This document shows positions 7,988-16,260 of a DNA stretch of 64,000 bases, in pieces (within the stretch, counting starts at the first letter, position 1; each line of letters starts with the position of its first letter). The notes beneath the pieces are model-generated. The model was not told the origin of the DNA. It worked only from the letters and a program-made list of their open reading frames with translations, and made no database searches. This DNA comes from Streptomyces monomycini. Its GTDB lineage: Bacteria > Actinomycetota > Actinomycetes > Streptomycetales > Streptomycetaceae. Where the stretch lies: contig NZ_JAFIQY010000006.1 in NCBI RefSeq assembly GCF_022271435.1, positions 124,001 through 188,000 on the forward strand, read 5' to 3'. A program made the translations under genes and the position numbers.

Positions 7988-9129
7988 TCCGCCGGCTTCG
8001 CTTCCGGCTCGTCCCCGGATGCCGCCTCCGGCGTCGCACCGGTCTTCCCGGCGGGCCCGGTGCTCCCAGCGCCCCCGGCCTTCCCGGTGCCCTCAGCGGC
8101 CCCGGCGTTCTCAGCTGCCTCGATCTTCTCCGCGGCCCCAGTGCTCCCGGCGACCCCAGTGCTCCCGGCGGCCTCGGTGTTCTCAGCGGCTCCGGGGTCC
8201 TCAGCGGCCTCGGCGGCCCAGCGGTTGGCCAGCGCGGCCGCCTTCTCCGCCAGGTACGACACGTCCCGGCCCTGCTGACCGGCGGCGTAACCGACCAGGA
8301 ACGTCGTCAGTGGCGCCGCCGGCCTGGCCACGCCGTGCGCGGCGTCGCGCGCGAGGTCGAGAAGGGCCGCCGTGTCGACATCGAGTTCAATGCCCAGTTC
8401 GGCCTTGGCTGCGGTGATCCATTCGTCCAACACGGTTCCATGCTCCCTGATGCGGGCGCGTGCCGCTCCGATGTCCTCCCAGGTGTCGCAGTCGAACGAC
8501 GCCGCGGCCGTCGGATCCGGCACCCGGCGCAGCGCCAACCGCTCCGTCAGCGCCCGCAACGGCAGCCCGGCGAGCGCGCCGCGCTCGGCCCGTACGTCGC
8601 CCAGCGCACGGCGCAGCGGCTCCGCCCGGTATGCGGCGACCAGCGGCTGGTCCCGGCCTTCCGCGTCCCGGAGCAGCGCACCGTCCGCCCCGTCCTCCGC
8701 GGCAGCTGCCAGCAGGGCCCGTACGGTCGCACCGGTCAGGAACGGCAGGTCGGCGGAGAGCACGAGGACGACCGGCGCCGTACTGTGCTGCAGCCCGGCG
8801 CCGAGCGCGGCCAGCGGCCCACCGCCGGGCGGCTCCTCACGGGCGTGCACGACCGGCCGCGCGGTGCGCCTCGCGGGTCCGACGACGACGGCGGTCGCCG
8901 CGTCGGCACAGGCGTCGAGCACCCGGTCCAGCAACGGCCGCCCCCCGACGGACACCGCGGGCTTGTCCACCCCGCCGAGCCGCCGGGCAGCACCCCCGGC
9001 AGGCACGATGACGTCGTACGGACGCTGGTCGCCCGGACTCTGTTCGTCCGGACGCCGGCCGCCCGGATCCTGATCGTGCGGGTCCTGCTCGTGCGGGCCC
9101 TGGCCGTGCGCGGTCTGGTGGTCGGTCAC
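7984..9129 (-). CDS. MobA-like NTP transferase with DUF6457 C-terminal domain
   Basis: The 381-residue protein has a His/Asp/Gln-rich leader (1-37), then a MobA-type nucleotidyltransferase domain. Its signature VPAGGAARRLGGVDKPAVSV near 41-60 corresponds to the LAGGxxxRxGxxK GTP-binding loop, and LSADLPFL supplies the metal-binding aspartate. MobA links GMP to molybdopterin to give the guanine dinucleotide cofactor. Residues ~230-310 (EWITAAKAELGIELDVDTAA onward) form the small helical DUF6457 domain, often found fused to or beside MobA in actinobacteria. The tail is an Ala/Glu/Gly repeat (GAAENTEAAGSTGVAGSTGA). ATGA overlap with moeA supports co-translation and a shared Mo-cofactor role. Confidence 0.85.
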   Translation of the reverse strand: MTDHQTAHGQGPHEQDPHDQDPGGRRPDEQSPGDQRPYDVIVPAGGAARRLGGVDKPAVSVGGRPLLDRVLDACADAATAVVVGPARRTARPVVHAREEPPGGGPLAALGAGLQHSTAPVVLVLSADLPFLTGATVRALLAAAAEDGADGALLRDAEGRDQPLVAAYRAEPLRRALGDVRAERGALAGLPLRALTERLALRRVPDPTAAASFDCDTWEDIGAARARIREHGTVLDEWITAAKAELGIELDVDTAALLDLARDAAHGVARPAAPLTTFLVGYAAGQQGRDVSYLAEKAAALANRWAAEAAEDPGAAENTEAAGSTGVAGSTGAAEKIEAAENAGAAEGTGKAGGAGSTGPAGKTGATPEAASGDEPEAKPAE

Positions 9130-9174
9130 CCCTTGAGTATCGCCGGGAGCGTCCCGATCACCGACCGGGCCCGC

Positions 9175-10797
9175 TCACAACGTGCGCAACAACACCGCAG
9201 GCCGCTCCACACAGTCCGCGACGAACCGCAGGAACCCTCCGGCCGTACCTCCGTCACACACCCGGTGGTCGAAGGTGAGCGACAGCTGCACGACCTGGCG
9301 TACGGCCAACTCCCCCGCGTGCACCCACGGCTTCGCCGTTATTCGGCCCACACCCAGCATCGCCGCCTCGGGGTGATTGATGATCGGCGTGGAGCCGTCG
9401 ACGCCGAAGACGCCGTAGTTGTTGAGGGTGAAGGTGCCGTGGGTCAGGTCGGCGAGTCCGAGCGCACCGCTCCGGGCCGCTTCGGTCAGCCGGGCCATCT
9501 CGGCGGTCAGCCCCTCGGCCGAACGGCGGTGCGCGTCCCGTACGACCGGCACCACCAGTCCGCGCTCGGTCTGCGCCGCGAAGCCCAGGTGTACGGCAGG
9601 CAGCCGTACGATCTCGTTGGCCTCCAGGTCGACGGTGGCGTTGAGCTGCGGATACCGCGCGAGCGCCGCCGTACAGACACGGGCCAGCAGCGCGAGCAGC
9701 GACACCTTCGCTCCACCGGCCGCGTTCATGTCCCGCCGTGCGGCGAGCAGTTCCGTGGCGTCGGCGTCCACCCAGCAGGTCGCGTCGGGGATCTCCTGGC
9801 GGCTGCGCCGGAACTTCTCCGCCGCGGCGCCCCGCATCCCTCGCAGCGGTATGCGCTCGGCCTCCAGGGGCAGCCCCGCGGACACCACCGCGCCACCCGC
9901 CGCACCGGCCCCGACCCCGCCCCGGGCTCCGACTCCGGCTCCGACTCCGACTCCGGTTCCGGTTCCGGTTCCAGCCTCGGTCACGGCCCCGGCTGCCCCG
10001 TGAACGACCCCAGCCTCCGCTCGGTTCCCGGCCCCGGCCGCCCGCGCCCGTACCACCAGCTCCACATCCGTACGCAGGATCAGGCCCTCCGGCCCCGTCC
10101 CGCGTATCTCCCGCAGGTCCAGCCCGTGCTCCCGCGCCAGCCGTCGGACGAGCGGCGAAATCACCGGCACCGGACCGGTCGCCGCACCACCCCGCCGCAC
10201 ATCGTCCGGTTCCGAAGCCTCACTGCGCCCCGCCCCCGAAACCCCGCCCGTTCCGCCACCCGCTCCGCCGGCCGCCCCAGCACCCGTCCTGGGCGGACGG
10301 ACCCGCCGCCGACGCGCCGCCGCGGCACTCGTGCCGTACCCGACCAGCACATTCCCCGACCCTTCGGCCACACCCGCACCCGCACCCGCACCGGCCCCTG
10401 CGTCTGCACCCGCCCCTGCGCCCGCACCACCAGCGCCCTCTACAGCGCCACCAGCCTCGCCAGCCACACCCGCCTTCTCCACTCCACCCGCATCACCCTC
10501 CCCGGCCCCCCGGCCCGCTCCCGCCCCCTGTCCTGCCGCTGCCGCTGCCTGCGACCCGACCGCCACCGTCAGCAACGGCGACCCGACCGGCAGTTCCGCC
10601 CCCTCGTCCCCGAACCGCGCGGTGACCACGCCCCCGTACGGGCACGGCACGTCCACCAGTGCCTTCGCGGTCTCCACCTCGACCACCGGCTGGTCGACGG
10701 CGACGACCTCGCCGACCTCGACCAGCCATCGCACCACCGTCGCCTCGGTCAGGCCTTCTCCGAGGTCGGGCAACGTGAACTCACGCACCACGGCCAT
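9175..10797 (-). CDS. bkdC: Branched-chain 2-oxoacid dehydrogenase E2 (dihydrolipoyl acyltransferase)
   Basis: The 540 residues read in order: a lipoyl domain (1-80) with the lipoylated lysine in VETAKALVDVP; an Ala/Gly repeat linker (~85-150); a second linker; the E3/E1-binding domain (ISPLVRRLAREHGLDLREIR, ~210-245); another Ala/Gly/Val linker; and the catalytic acyltransferase domain ending with FDHRVCDGGTAGGF, the HRxxxDG active-site motif. It transfers branched acyl groups from E1 to CoA. Its start overlaps the E1 beta stop (TGATG), so the three subunits form one operon. The linkers are unusually long and repetitive, but flexible Ala/Pro-rich linkers are normal for E2. Confidence 0.95.
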   Translation of the reverse strand: MAVVREFTLPDLGEGLTEATVVRWLVEVGEVVAVDQPVVEVETAKALVDVPCPYGGVVTARFGDEGAELPVGSPLLTVAVGSQAAAAAGQGAGAGRGAGEGDAGGVEKAGVAGEAGGAVEGAGGAGAGAGADAGAGAGAGAGVAEGSGNVLVGYGTSAAAARRRRVRPPRTGAGAAGGAGGGTGGVSGAGRSEASEPDDVRRGGAATGPVPVISPLVRRLAREHGLDLREIRGTGPEGLILRTDVELVVRARAAGAGNRAEAGVVHGAAGAVTEAGTGTGTGVGVGAGVGARGGVGAGAAGGAVVSAGLPLEAERIPLRGMRGAAAEKFRRSRQEIPDATCWVDADATELLAARRDMNAAGGAKVSLLALLARVCTAALARYPQLNATVDLEANEIVRLPAVHLGFAAQTERGLVVPVVRDAHRRSAEGLTAEMARLTEAARSGALGLADLTHGTFTLNNYGVFGVDGSTPIINHPEAAMLGVGRITAKPWVHAGELAVRQVVQLSLTFDHRVCDGGTAGGFLRFVADCVERPAVLLRTL

Positions 10798-11831
10798 CAG
10801 TCACCGCTCCCCTCGGTCCAGTCCGACTCCCACTGGAGCCGGCTGACGGTGTCCAGGATCCGGTCGACACCCGGCAGGTGGTGGCGCTCCAGCATGGGCG
10901 GCGGATACGGGATGTCGAAGCCCGCGACCCGCAGCACCGGCGCCTCAAGGTGGTGGAAACAGCGCTCCGTGACGCGCGCGGCTATCTCCCCGCCGGGGCC
11001 GCCGAAGCCGCTGGACTCGTGCACGACGACCGCGCGGCCCGTACGCCGTACCGAGGCGCAGACCGTCTCGTCGTCGAAGGGCACCAGCGAGCGCAGGTCG
11101 AGGACCTCCAGGTCCCAGCCCTCAGCGGTGGCGGCCTCCGCCGCCTCCAGGCAGACCGGCAGCGACGGCCCGTATGTGATCAGCGTGGCGCTGCGTCCAG
11201 GACGCCGGATCTCCGCGCGGCCCAGTTCGGCCACCGGCTCCGGGGCGTCGGGGGACCAGTCGGCGCGCGACCAGTACAGCCGCTTCGGTTCGAGGAAGAC
11301 CACCGGGTCGTCGGAGGCGATGGCCGCCCGCAGCAGCCCGTACGCGTCGGCGACCGTCGCCGGTGTGACGACCTGGAGCCCGGGGGTGGCGAGGTAGTAC
11401 GCCTCGGAGGAGTCGCTGTGGTGCTCCACGCCGCCGATCCCGCCGCCGTACGGGACGCGGATGGTCAGCGGCAGCGGCATGGCGCCCCGGGTGCGGTTGC
11501 GCATCCGGGCGACATGGCTGATCAGCTGCTCGAACCCGGGATAGGCGAAGGCGTCGAACTGCATCTCCACGACCGGCCGCAGCCCGTACATGGCCATGCC
11601 GACCGCCGTACCGAGGATGCCCGCCTCGGCGAGCGGGGTGTCGCCGCAGCGCTCCTCGCCGAACTCCTTGGCCAGGCCGTCGGTGATCCGGAAGACTCCG
11701 CCCAGCTCCGCCACGTCCTCGCCCATCACATGGACCGTCGGATCGTCGGCCATCGCGTCGCGCAGCGCGCGGTTCAGCGCCTGCGCCATGCTGGCGGGCT
11801 TGCGTCCGGCCTCCGCCGCTGTCGCCGTCAT
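10797..11831 (-). CDS. bkdB: Branched-chain 2-oxoacid dehydrogenase E1 beta
   Basis: The 344-residue product is the beta subunit of the thiamine-diphosphate E1 component. It opens with SMAQALNRALRDAMADDPTV and shows VMGEDVAELGGVFRITDGL (glutamate that activates the thiamine ring) and the conserved FDAFAYPGFEQLISHVARMR segment. Start choice: ATG at 11831 gives an ATGA overlap with the E1 alpha stop. A much longer open frame upstream is antisense-like and is discarded. Together with E1 alpha it decarboxylates 2-oxo-isovalerate, -isocaproate and -3-methylvalerate to branched acyl-CoA, the primers for iso/anteiso fatty acids and some polyketides. Confidence 0.95.
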   Translation of the reverse strand: MTATAAEAGRKPASMAQALNRALRDAMADDPTVHVMGEDVAELGGVFRITDGLAKEFGEERCGDTPLAEAGILGTAVGMAMYGLRPVVEMQFDAFAYPGFEQLISHVARMRNRTRGAMPLPLTIRVPYGGGIGGVEHHSDSSEAYYLATPGLQVVTPATVADAYGLLRAAIASDDPVVFLEPKRLYWSRADWSPDAPEPVAELGRAEIRRPGRSATLITYGPSLPVCLEAAEAATAEGWDLEVLDLRSLVPFDDETVCASVRRTGRAVVVHESSGFGGPGGEIAARVTERCFHHLEAPVLRVAGFDIPYPPPMLERHHLPGVDRILDTVSRLQWESDWTEGSGD

Positions 11832-13039
11832 GGCCGCTCCTCCCCAGCCGCGCCGCGCGCCGACCCGCCGGCGATGTCTCCTTCGGTGGCCCCTTCGGCG
11901 TCCGACGCCTCGGCCTCCAGCTCGGCCCGCAGCTGCGCCGCCTGCTCGCGCAACTGGGCGGTCTGCTCGGCATAGACATGCGCAAACAGGTCCATCGGCT
12001 CCAGGGCCGGATCCTGGTTCATGTGGTCCCGGAGAGCGGCGGCCAGTTCCTCGGCGCCGTCCCGGGTGCGCTGCACGAAGTCGTCGGTGAGCAGGCCGCG
12101 CTCGGTCAGTTCCCGTTCCACCAGGGCTATCGGGTCGTGCTCGCGCCACTCCTCGACCTCGGCCTCGGTGCGGTAGCGGGTGGCATCGTCGGCGTTGGTG
12201 TGCGCCTCGATGCGGTACGTGAGCGCCTCCACGAGCGTCGGTCCCCCGCCCCGGCGCGCCCGCTCCACCGCCTCTCCGAGCACCTCGTGCAGCGCGGGCG
12301 CGTCGTTGCCGTCCACCAGGCGGCCCGGCATCCCGTACCCGACGGCCTTGTGGGCGAGGGACGGCGCGGCGGACTGCTTGGCGAGCGGTACGGAGATCGC
12401 GAACCCGTTGTTCTGGACGAGGAAGACCACCGGGGCCTGCCACACGGCGGCGAAGTTCAGCGCCTCGTGGAAGTCGCCCTCGCTGGTGCCGCCGTCGCCC
12501 ACCAGGGCGAGCGCCACCACGTCGTCCCCCTTCAGGCGCGCGGCGTGCGCGAGGCCCACCGCGTGCGGGAGCTGGGTGGCGAGCGGGGTGCACAACGGGG
12601 CGATGCGGTGCTCGTGCGGGTCGTACCCCGTGTGCCAGTCGCCCCTCAGAAGGGTGAGGGCCTGTACGGGGTCGAGGCCGCGGGCCACGGCGGCGAGGGT
12701 GTCGCGGTAGCTGGGGAAGAGCCAGTCCTGCTCCTTCAGCACCCGCGCGGCGGCGACCTGGCACGCCTCCTGGCCGGTGGAGGACGGGTAGACCGCGAGC
12801 CTGCCCTGCCGCGTCAGGGCCGTGGCCTGGGCGTTGTACCGGCGGCCGCGCACCAGCTGCTCGTACAGGTCCGACAGCAGTGCCGCATCGATCCGGCCGG
12901 CGGCGTCCGTGCCCAGCAGCCGGTACGGCTCCGCGTCGGGCAGGAGGGGCGCGGGGTCCACGCGGGGACGCCACGCGGGCGGCGGTGCGGGCCAGTAGCT
13001 CCCGCTCCTCCTGCTGCCGCGCTGCTCAAGAACCGTCAT
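11828..13039 (-). CDS. bkdA: Branched-chain 2-oxoacid dehydrogenase E1 alpha
   Basis: The 403-residue protein contains the thiamine-diphosphate motif from GDGGTSEGDFHEALNF through QNNGFAIS (about residues 200-235) and the YRIEAHTNADDATRYR segment with the phosphorylation-loop-like sequence of E1 alpha. The start at 13039 is supported by a near-perfect Shine-Dalgarno AAGGAGGTG (13046-13054) six bases upstream; the longer frame to 13174 has no comparable site. It is the first gene of the bkdABC operon, transcribed divergently from an Lrp regulator, with an operator-like palindrome and a DnaA-like box in between. The C-terminus is Ala/Glu-rich. Confidence 0.95.
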   Translation of the reverse strand: MTVLEQRGSRRSGSYWPAPPPAWRPRVDPAPLLPDAEPYRLLGTDAAGRIDAALLSDLYEQLVRGRRYNAQATALTRQGRLAVYPSSTGQEACQVAAARVLKEQDWLFPSYRDTLAAVARGLDPVQALTLLRGDWHTGYDPHEHRIAPLCTPLATQLPHAVGLAHAARLKGDDVVALALVGDGGTSEGDFHEALNFAAVWQAPVVFLVQNNGFAISVPLAKQSAAPSLAHKAVGYGMPGRLVDGNDAPALHEVLGEAVERARRGGGPTLVEALTYRIEAHTNADDATRYRTEAEVEEWREHDPIALVERELTERGLLTDDFVQRTRDGAEELAAALRDHMNQDPALEPMDLFAHVYAEQTAQLREQAAQLRAELEAEASDAEGATEGDIAGGSARGAAGEERP

Positions 13040-13151
13040 GACGAGCACCTCCTTGGACTTCGGAAAGAGTGGCGCGGAGCGCCTGGCCGGGATCGGTGAG
13101 GGACGACGGGCGGGTAGAAGAACGGCGGGGACGGGCGAGTGGCCCGCACCT

Positions 13152-13165
13152 ACCGATTGTTCGGT
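13152..13165. promoter_or_regulatory. TetR-type operator, bkd/lrp promoter
   Basis: ACCGATTGTTCGGT is an inverted repeat (ACCGA-N4-TCGGT) that differs by one base from the sites in front of paaN and paaA. It lies 113 bp from the bkdA start and 102 bp from the lrp start. The regulator is probably the TetR protein at 13931-14512, inferred from sharing and proximity. Confidence 0.55.
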
Positions 13166-13199
13166 CGTCGGCACATTTTGGCTACAGGCGGGCTCAGCC

Positions 13200-13208
13200 T
13201 GTGGACAA
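13200..13208 (-). other. DnaA-box-like TTGTCCACA
   Basis: An exact match, on the minus strand, to the Streptomyces DnaA-box consensus TTGTCCACA, within the bkd/lrp intergenic region 59 bp before the lrp start. Confidence 0.6.
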
Positions 13209-13266
13209 TCGGTTCTCCACAGCCTGAGATGAGGACAGGGCGTCCATCCAGGGGAGGCGAGGCGCT

Positions 13267-13758
13267 ATGCCGGACGAACAGATGGTCAACGGCGGCGGGC
13301 AGCGGCCCGCCCGCCCCTTGGACACCATCGACCGCGCGATCCTGCACATGCTGCAGACCGACGGACGCGCCTCGATACGCTCCGTCGCCGAGCGTGTACA
13401 CGTCTCGCGGGCCAATGCCTACGCGCGCATCAACCGGCTGATCGACGACGGTGTGATCCGCGGCTTCAGCGCGCGCATCGACCAGGAACGGGCCGGGCAG
13501 GGTGCCTCCGCCTACGTCACGCTGAAGATCGTGCAGAACTCCTGGCGCACGGTCCGCGCCCAGCTCACCGAGCTTCCGGGAGCCGCACACATCGCCCTGG
13601 TCAGCGGCGATTTCGATGTTCTGCTGTTAGTGCACACCAAGGACAACCAGGAGCTGCGGGAACTGGTCCTCACCCGTATCCAGTCGATCCCGGAGGTGCT
13701 CAGCACCCGTACCCTGCTCGTCTTCGAGGAGACCGATCTGGGGGCCGAGCAGAACTAG
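13267..13758 (+). CDS. Lrp/AsnC-family regulator (BkdR-like)
   Basis: The 163-residue protein has an N-terminal winged helix-turn-helix (DTIDRAILHMLQTDGRASIR to YARINRLIDDGVIRGFSARI, about 19-75) and a C-terminal RAM ligand-binding and oligomerisation domain (YVTLKIVQNSW to VLSTRTLLVFEE). Divergence from bkdABC suggests it senses branched-chain amino acids or oxoacids and controls the bkd operon, as BkdR does in Pseudomonas. Codon 121 is TTA (13627-13629), rare in Streptomyces genes and read only by the bldA tRNA, so translation may be tied to development. The ATG is preceded by GGGGAGGCGAGGCGCT. Confidence 0.9.
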   Translation: MPDEQMVNGGGQRPARPLDTIDRAILHMLQTDGRASIRSVAERVHVSRANAYARINRLIDDGVIRGFSARIDQERAGQGASAYVTLKIVQNSWRTVRAQLTELPGAAHIALVSGDFDVLLLVHTKDNQELRELVLTRIQSIPEVLSTRTLLVFEETDLGAEQN

Positions 13759-13930
13759 GCGGGCGAGCCGTTCAGGGGCGTCGCGACCGGCTCGGGAGCC
13801 GCCTTGGGTCCGGGGTCCCGCCTCGGACCCGCAGCCCGCATCAGGCCCGCAGCCCGCCTCAGGCCTGGGACCAGCCTGGGCCCGGGGGCCCGCCTCCGGC
13901 CCGGGGCCCTGCCCCAGCTCCGGCCCCGCC
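13759..13930. repeat. Degenerate CCCGCMKCAGGCC repeats
   Basis: The 172-bp gap between the convergent lrp and tetR genes is filled by imperfect repeats of ~18-20 bp (CCCGCAGCCCGCMTCAGG). There is no gene. The repeats may form hairpins that end transcription. Confidence 0.45.
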
Positions 13931-14512
13931 TCAGGTCCGCAGCCCCGCGAACGCCGTCCGCACCACGGCCTCGGCGACCTCGTCGCTGTTCGCCGAGCCG
14001 CCCCGGCCCGGTCGGTACCACTCCACGATCGAGTTGATCATGCCGAAGAGCAGCCGGGTCGCCAGCCGGACGTCCACGTCCGCGCGCAGGTCACCGTCGG
14101 CGGCGGCCTGCTTGAGCAGCTCGGTGACCTCGCCGTCGAACTCCCGCCGGCGCTCCATTGCCCAGCGCTCCGTGTCGGTGTTGCCGCGCACCCGCAGCAG
14201 CAGCGTCACGTACGGCAGCTCCTCCATCAGCACTTCCGCCTCACGCCTGGCCACGTACTCCAGCCGCTCGATGGCCCGCCCCGTACACGCCCCGGGCTCC
14301 TGGAGGACCCCGAAGAGCCCGTCCAGCGCCCGGCTTATGGCGCGGTGCAGCAGTTCTTCCTTGCTGCGCACGTGGTGGTAGATCGAGGACTTGGAGATAC
14401 CGGCCGCCCGGGAGAGGTGCTCCATGGAGGTGCCGTCGTACCCGCGCTCGTTGAACACCTCGACGGCGACCGACAGCAGCGAATCGGGCGTGTAGGTGTC
14501 GCGCTTGGCCAT
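13931..14512 (-). CDS. TetR-family repressor, probable PaaR
   Basis: The 193-residue protein has a TetR N-terminal DNA-binding domain: SLLSVAVEVFNERGYDGTSM, with the recognition helix in ISKSSIYHHVRSKEELL (about residues 39-55). A helical ligand domain with MEELPYVTLLLRVRGNTDTE follows. It starts 9 bp after the paaH stop (an alternative ATG lies at 14518), so it is likely co-transcribed with paaH and autoregulated through the paaH/paaN promoter. Its genomic place within paa genes, and the shared palindromes at 13152, 16099 and 21008, suggest a repressor released by phenylacetyl-CoA or another acyl-CoA, like PaaR of Corynebacterium. That function is inferred. Confidence 0.85.
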   Translation of the reverse strand: MAKRDTYTPDSLLSVAVEVFNERGYDGTSMEHLSRAAGISKSSIYHHVRSKEELLHRAISRALDGLFGVLQEPGACTGRAIERLEYVARREAEVLMEELPYVTLLLRVRGNTDTERWAMERRREFDGEVTELLKQAAADGDLRADVDVRLATRLLFGMINSIVEWYRPGRGGSANSDEVAEAVVRTAFAGLRT

Positions 14513-14520
14513 GGTCATGA

Positions 14521-16041
14521 TTAGAGCATCCGGCCGTTCAGCTGCAAACTGCGGCGCAGGGCCCTGGACGCCCCGTAACGGCCGTCGGCGTACTGCCGGC
14601 GCAGTGCCTCCAGCAGGTCGCACACCCAGCGCCGGCCGACGCGCGCGGCCCATTCCGAGGGCCCGCCGGGGTAGTTCACGCCGAGCCGCATGGCCGTGTC
14701 GATGTCCTCACGGCTCGCGACGCCGCGCGCCTCGGCGTCCGCGGCGAAGTCCACGATCATCGCGACGGTACGGGCGACGATCAGGCCCGGTACGTCGTCG
14801 ACGACGCTCACCTCCTTGCCGAGCGCCTGGAAGAGGCCGACCGCCTCCCGTACGTCCTGCTCGGACGTCTCCGCACCGGGCGCGAGGGCGATGCGGGTCG
14901 CGGCCCGGTAGTCCAGCGCCAGGTCGAAACGGATCGTCGGGCCGGACGCGTCCCCGGTGGCGGGGTGGCCGTCGGTCAGCGCCAGGCGGGCGCCGCCCGG
15001 CAACCGGATGCAGCCCTCGTGCTCCCCTGGAGCGCCGTCCCGGGTGACCTTGATGCCGGCCTCGTCGATCAGCTCCTGGAGCACGGCGGCCGGCCCGGAG
15101 AGGTGCGTGTGCACCGTCACGGCCGCCGGCGCGGGGCACGGTTCCGCGGTGTGCGGCCGCGGCCCGGGGGCGCCGTCGGCGTAGTCGTACCAGCCCCGCC
15201 CCGTCTTGCGGCCCAGCAGACCGGCCTCCACCAGGCGCCGCTGCGCCAGCGCGGGCGTGAACTTCGGGTCGCGGAAGAATCCCTCCCACACCGATCGGGT
15301 GACGGCTTCGTTCACATCCTGTCCGATGAGGTCCATCAGCTCGAACGGCCCCATCCGGAAGCCGCCGGACCCGCGCAGCACGGCGTCGACGGTGGCCGGG
15401 TCGGCGGCCCGCTCCTCGTAGACGCGCAGGGCCTCCGCGTAGAAGGGGCGGGCGATGCGGTTGACGATGAAGCCGGGGGTGTCGGCGCTGCGTACGGGGG
15501 TCTTGCCCCAGGCCGCGGCGGTCTCGTACGCGATGGTGGCCGCCGAGGTGTCCGTCGTGAAGCCGCTGACGACCTCGACCAGGGGCAGGAGCGGCGCCGG
15601 GTTGAAGAAGTGCAGGCCCACGAAGCGCCCGGGCAGGCGGAGCGCGCCCGCGACGGCGGTGACGGACAGGGACGAGGTGTTCGTGGCCAGCAGGCAGTCC
15701 TCGCCGACCACGTCCTCCAGGGCGGCGAACAGTGCCTGCTTCGCGCCCAGTTCCTCCACGATCGCCTCGACGACGAGGGCGGCGTCGGCGAGTTGGGGGA
15801 GCGCGGTGGCAGGGGTGAGGCGCGCGCGGGCCGCCGCACGCTCCGCGGACGCCATCTTGCCCTTCTCCACCAGCCGGTCCAGGCGGCGCCCGATCGCCTC
15901 GGCGGCTTCCGCTGCCCGGCCCGGCAACGCGTCGTAGAGCCGCACCGGGTGGCCCGCGACCAGCGCGACCTGCGCGATTCCCTGCCCCATGGTGCCCGTG
16001 CCGACGACCGCGACGGTGCGGTCCGCTTCGATGGCTGTCAT
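14521..16041 (-). CDS. paaH: 3-hydroxyacyl-CoA dehydrogenase PaaH
   Basis: The 506-residue enzyme oxidises a 3-hydroxyacyl-CoA, in phenylacetate breakdown 3-hydroxyadipyl-CoA, with NAD+. The Rossmann motif VAVVGTGTMGQGIAQVAL is at ~10-27, the catalytic histidine is in GLHFFNPAPLLPLVEVV, and the first C-terminal domain carries PGFIVNRIARPFYAEALRV. A second copy of that C-terminal fold follows after ~400 (VPGLIVARTVAMIVDFAADA), as in PaaH. The Shine-Dalgarno GGGGAGGA precedes the ATG. It is divergent from paaN and is followed closely by the TetR gene. Context makes a phenylacetate role more likely than general beta-oxidation. Confidence 0.92.
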   Translation of the reverse strand: MTAIEADRTVAVVGTGTMGQGIAQVALVAGHPVRLYDALPGRAAEAAEAIGRRLDRLVEKGKMASAERAAARARLTPATALPQLADAALVVEAIVEELGAKQALFAALEDVVGEDCLLATNTSSLSVTAVAGALRLPGRFVGLHFFNPAPLLPLVEVVSGFTTDTSAATIAYETAAAWGKTPVRSADTPGFIVNRIARPFYAEALRVYEERAADPATVDAVLRGSGGFRMGPFELMDLIGQDVNEAVTRSVWEGFFRDPKFTPALAQRRLVEAGLLGRKTGRGWYDYADGAPGPRPHTAEPCPAPAAVTVHTHLSGPAAVLQELIDEAGIKVTRDGAPGEHEGCIRLPGGARLALTDGHPATGDASGPTIRFDLALDYRAATRIALAPGAETSEQDVREAVGLFQALGKEVSVVDDVPGLIVARTVAMIVDFAADAEARGVASREDIDTAMRLGVNYPGGPSEWAARVGRRWVCDLLEALRRQYADGRYGASRALRRSLQLNGRML

Positions 16042-16065
16042 GACAGCTGATCCTCCCCGACGGAG

Positions 16066-16074
16066 TTGTCCACA
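16066..16074 (+). other. DnaA-box-like TTGTCCACA
   Basis: An exact TTGTCCACA, 25 bp upstream of the paaH start and 24 bp from the TetR-type operator in the paaH/paaN promoter region. Confidence 0.6.
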
Positions 16075-16090
16075 GGTTCGCCGGACCCTC

Positions 16091-16118
16091 TTGCCCCGAC
16101 CGATCGTTCGGTTACTCT
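16091..16118 (+). promoter_or_regulatory. paaN promoter with TetR-type operator in the spacer
   Basis: A candidate -35 TTGCCC (16091-16096) and -10 TACTCT (16113-16118) are separated by 16 bp. The spacer holds ACCGATCGTTCGGT (16099-16112), a palindrome nearly identical to those at the bkd and paaA promoters. Repressor binding here would block RNA polymerase and also reach the divergent paaH promoter. Confidence 0.55.
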
Positions 16119-16260
16119 AGCCCCGTCGCCGAAATGGTGCCCAGCCCTGTCCTCGGACCTGTCCTCGCGGAGGCGTCGCTTCCTCGGCGTGGCGTCCGCG
16201 CCACGCGGCGGGCGCCCTGAGACGGCAGGCCCAGCCCGCCCGACGAGGAGTTGGTCTTCG

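Noticed and set aside
7177-11397. 1406-codon open frame on the + strand
   Set aside because: It runs antisense to moeA, the MobA-like gene, bkdC and bkdB. Its product is Arg/Pro-rich without domains and reflects high GC at third positions.
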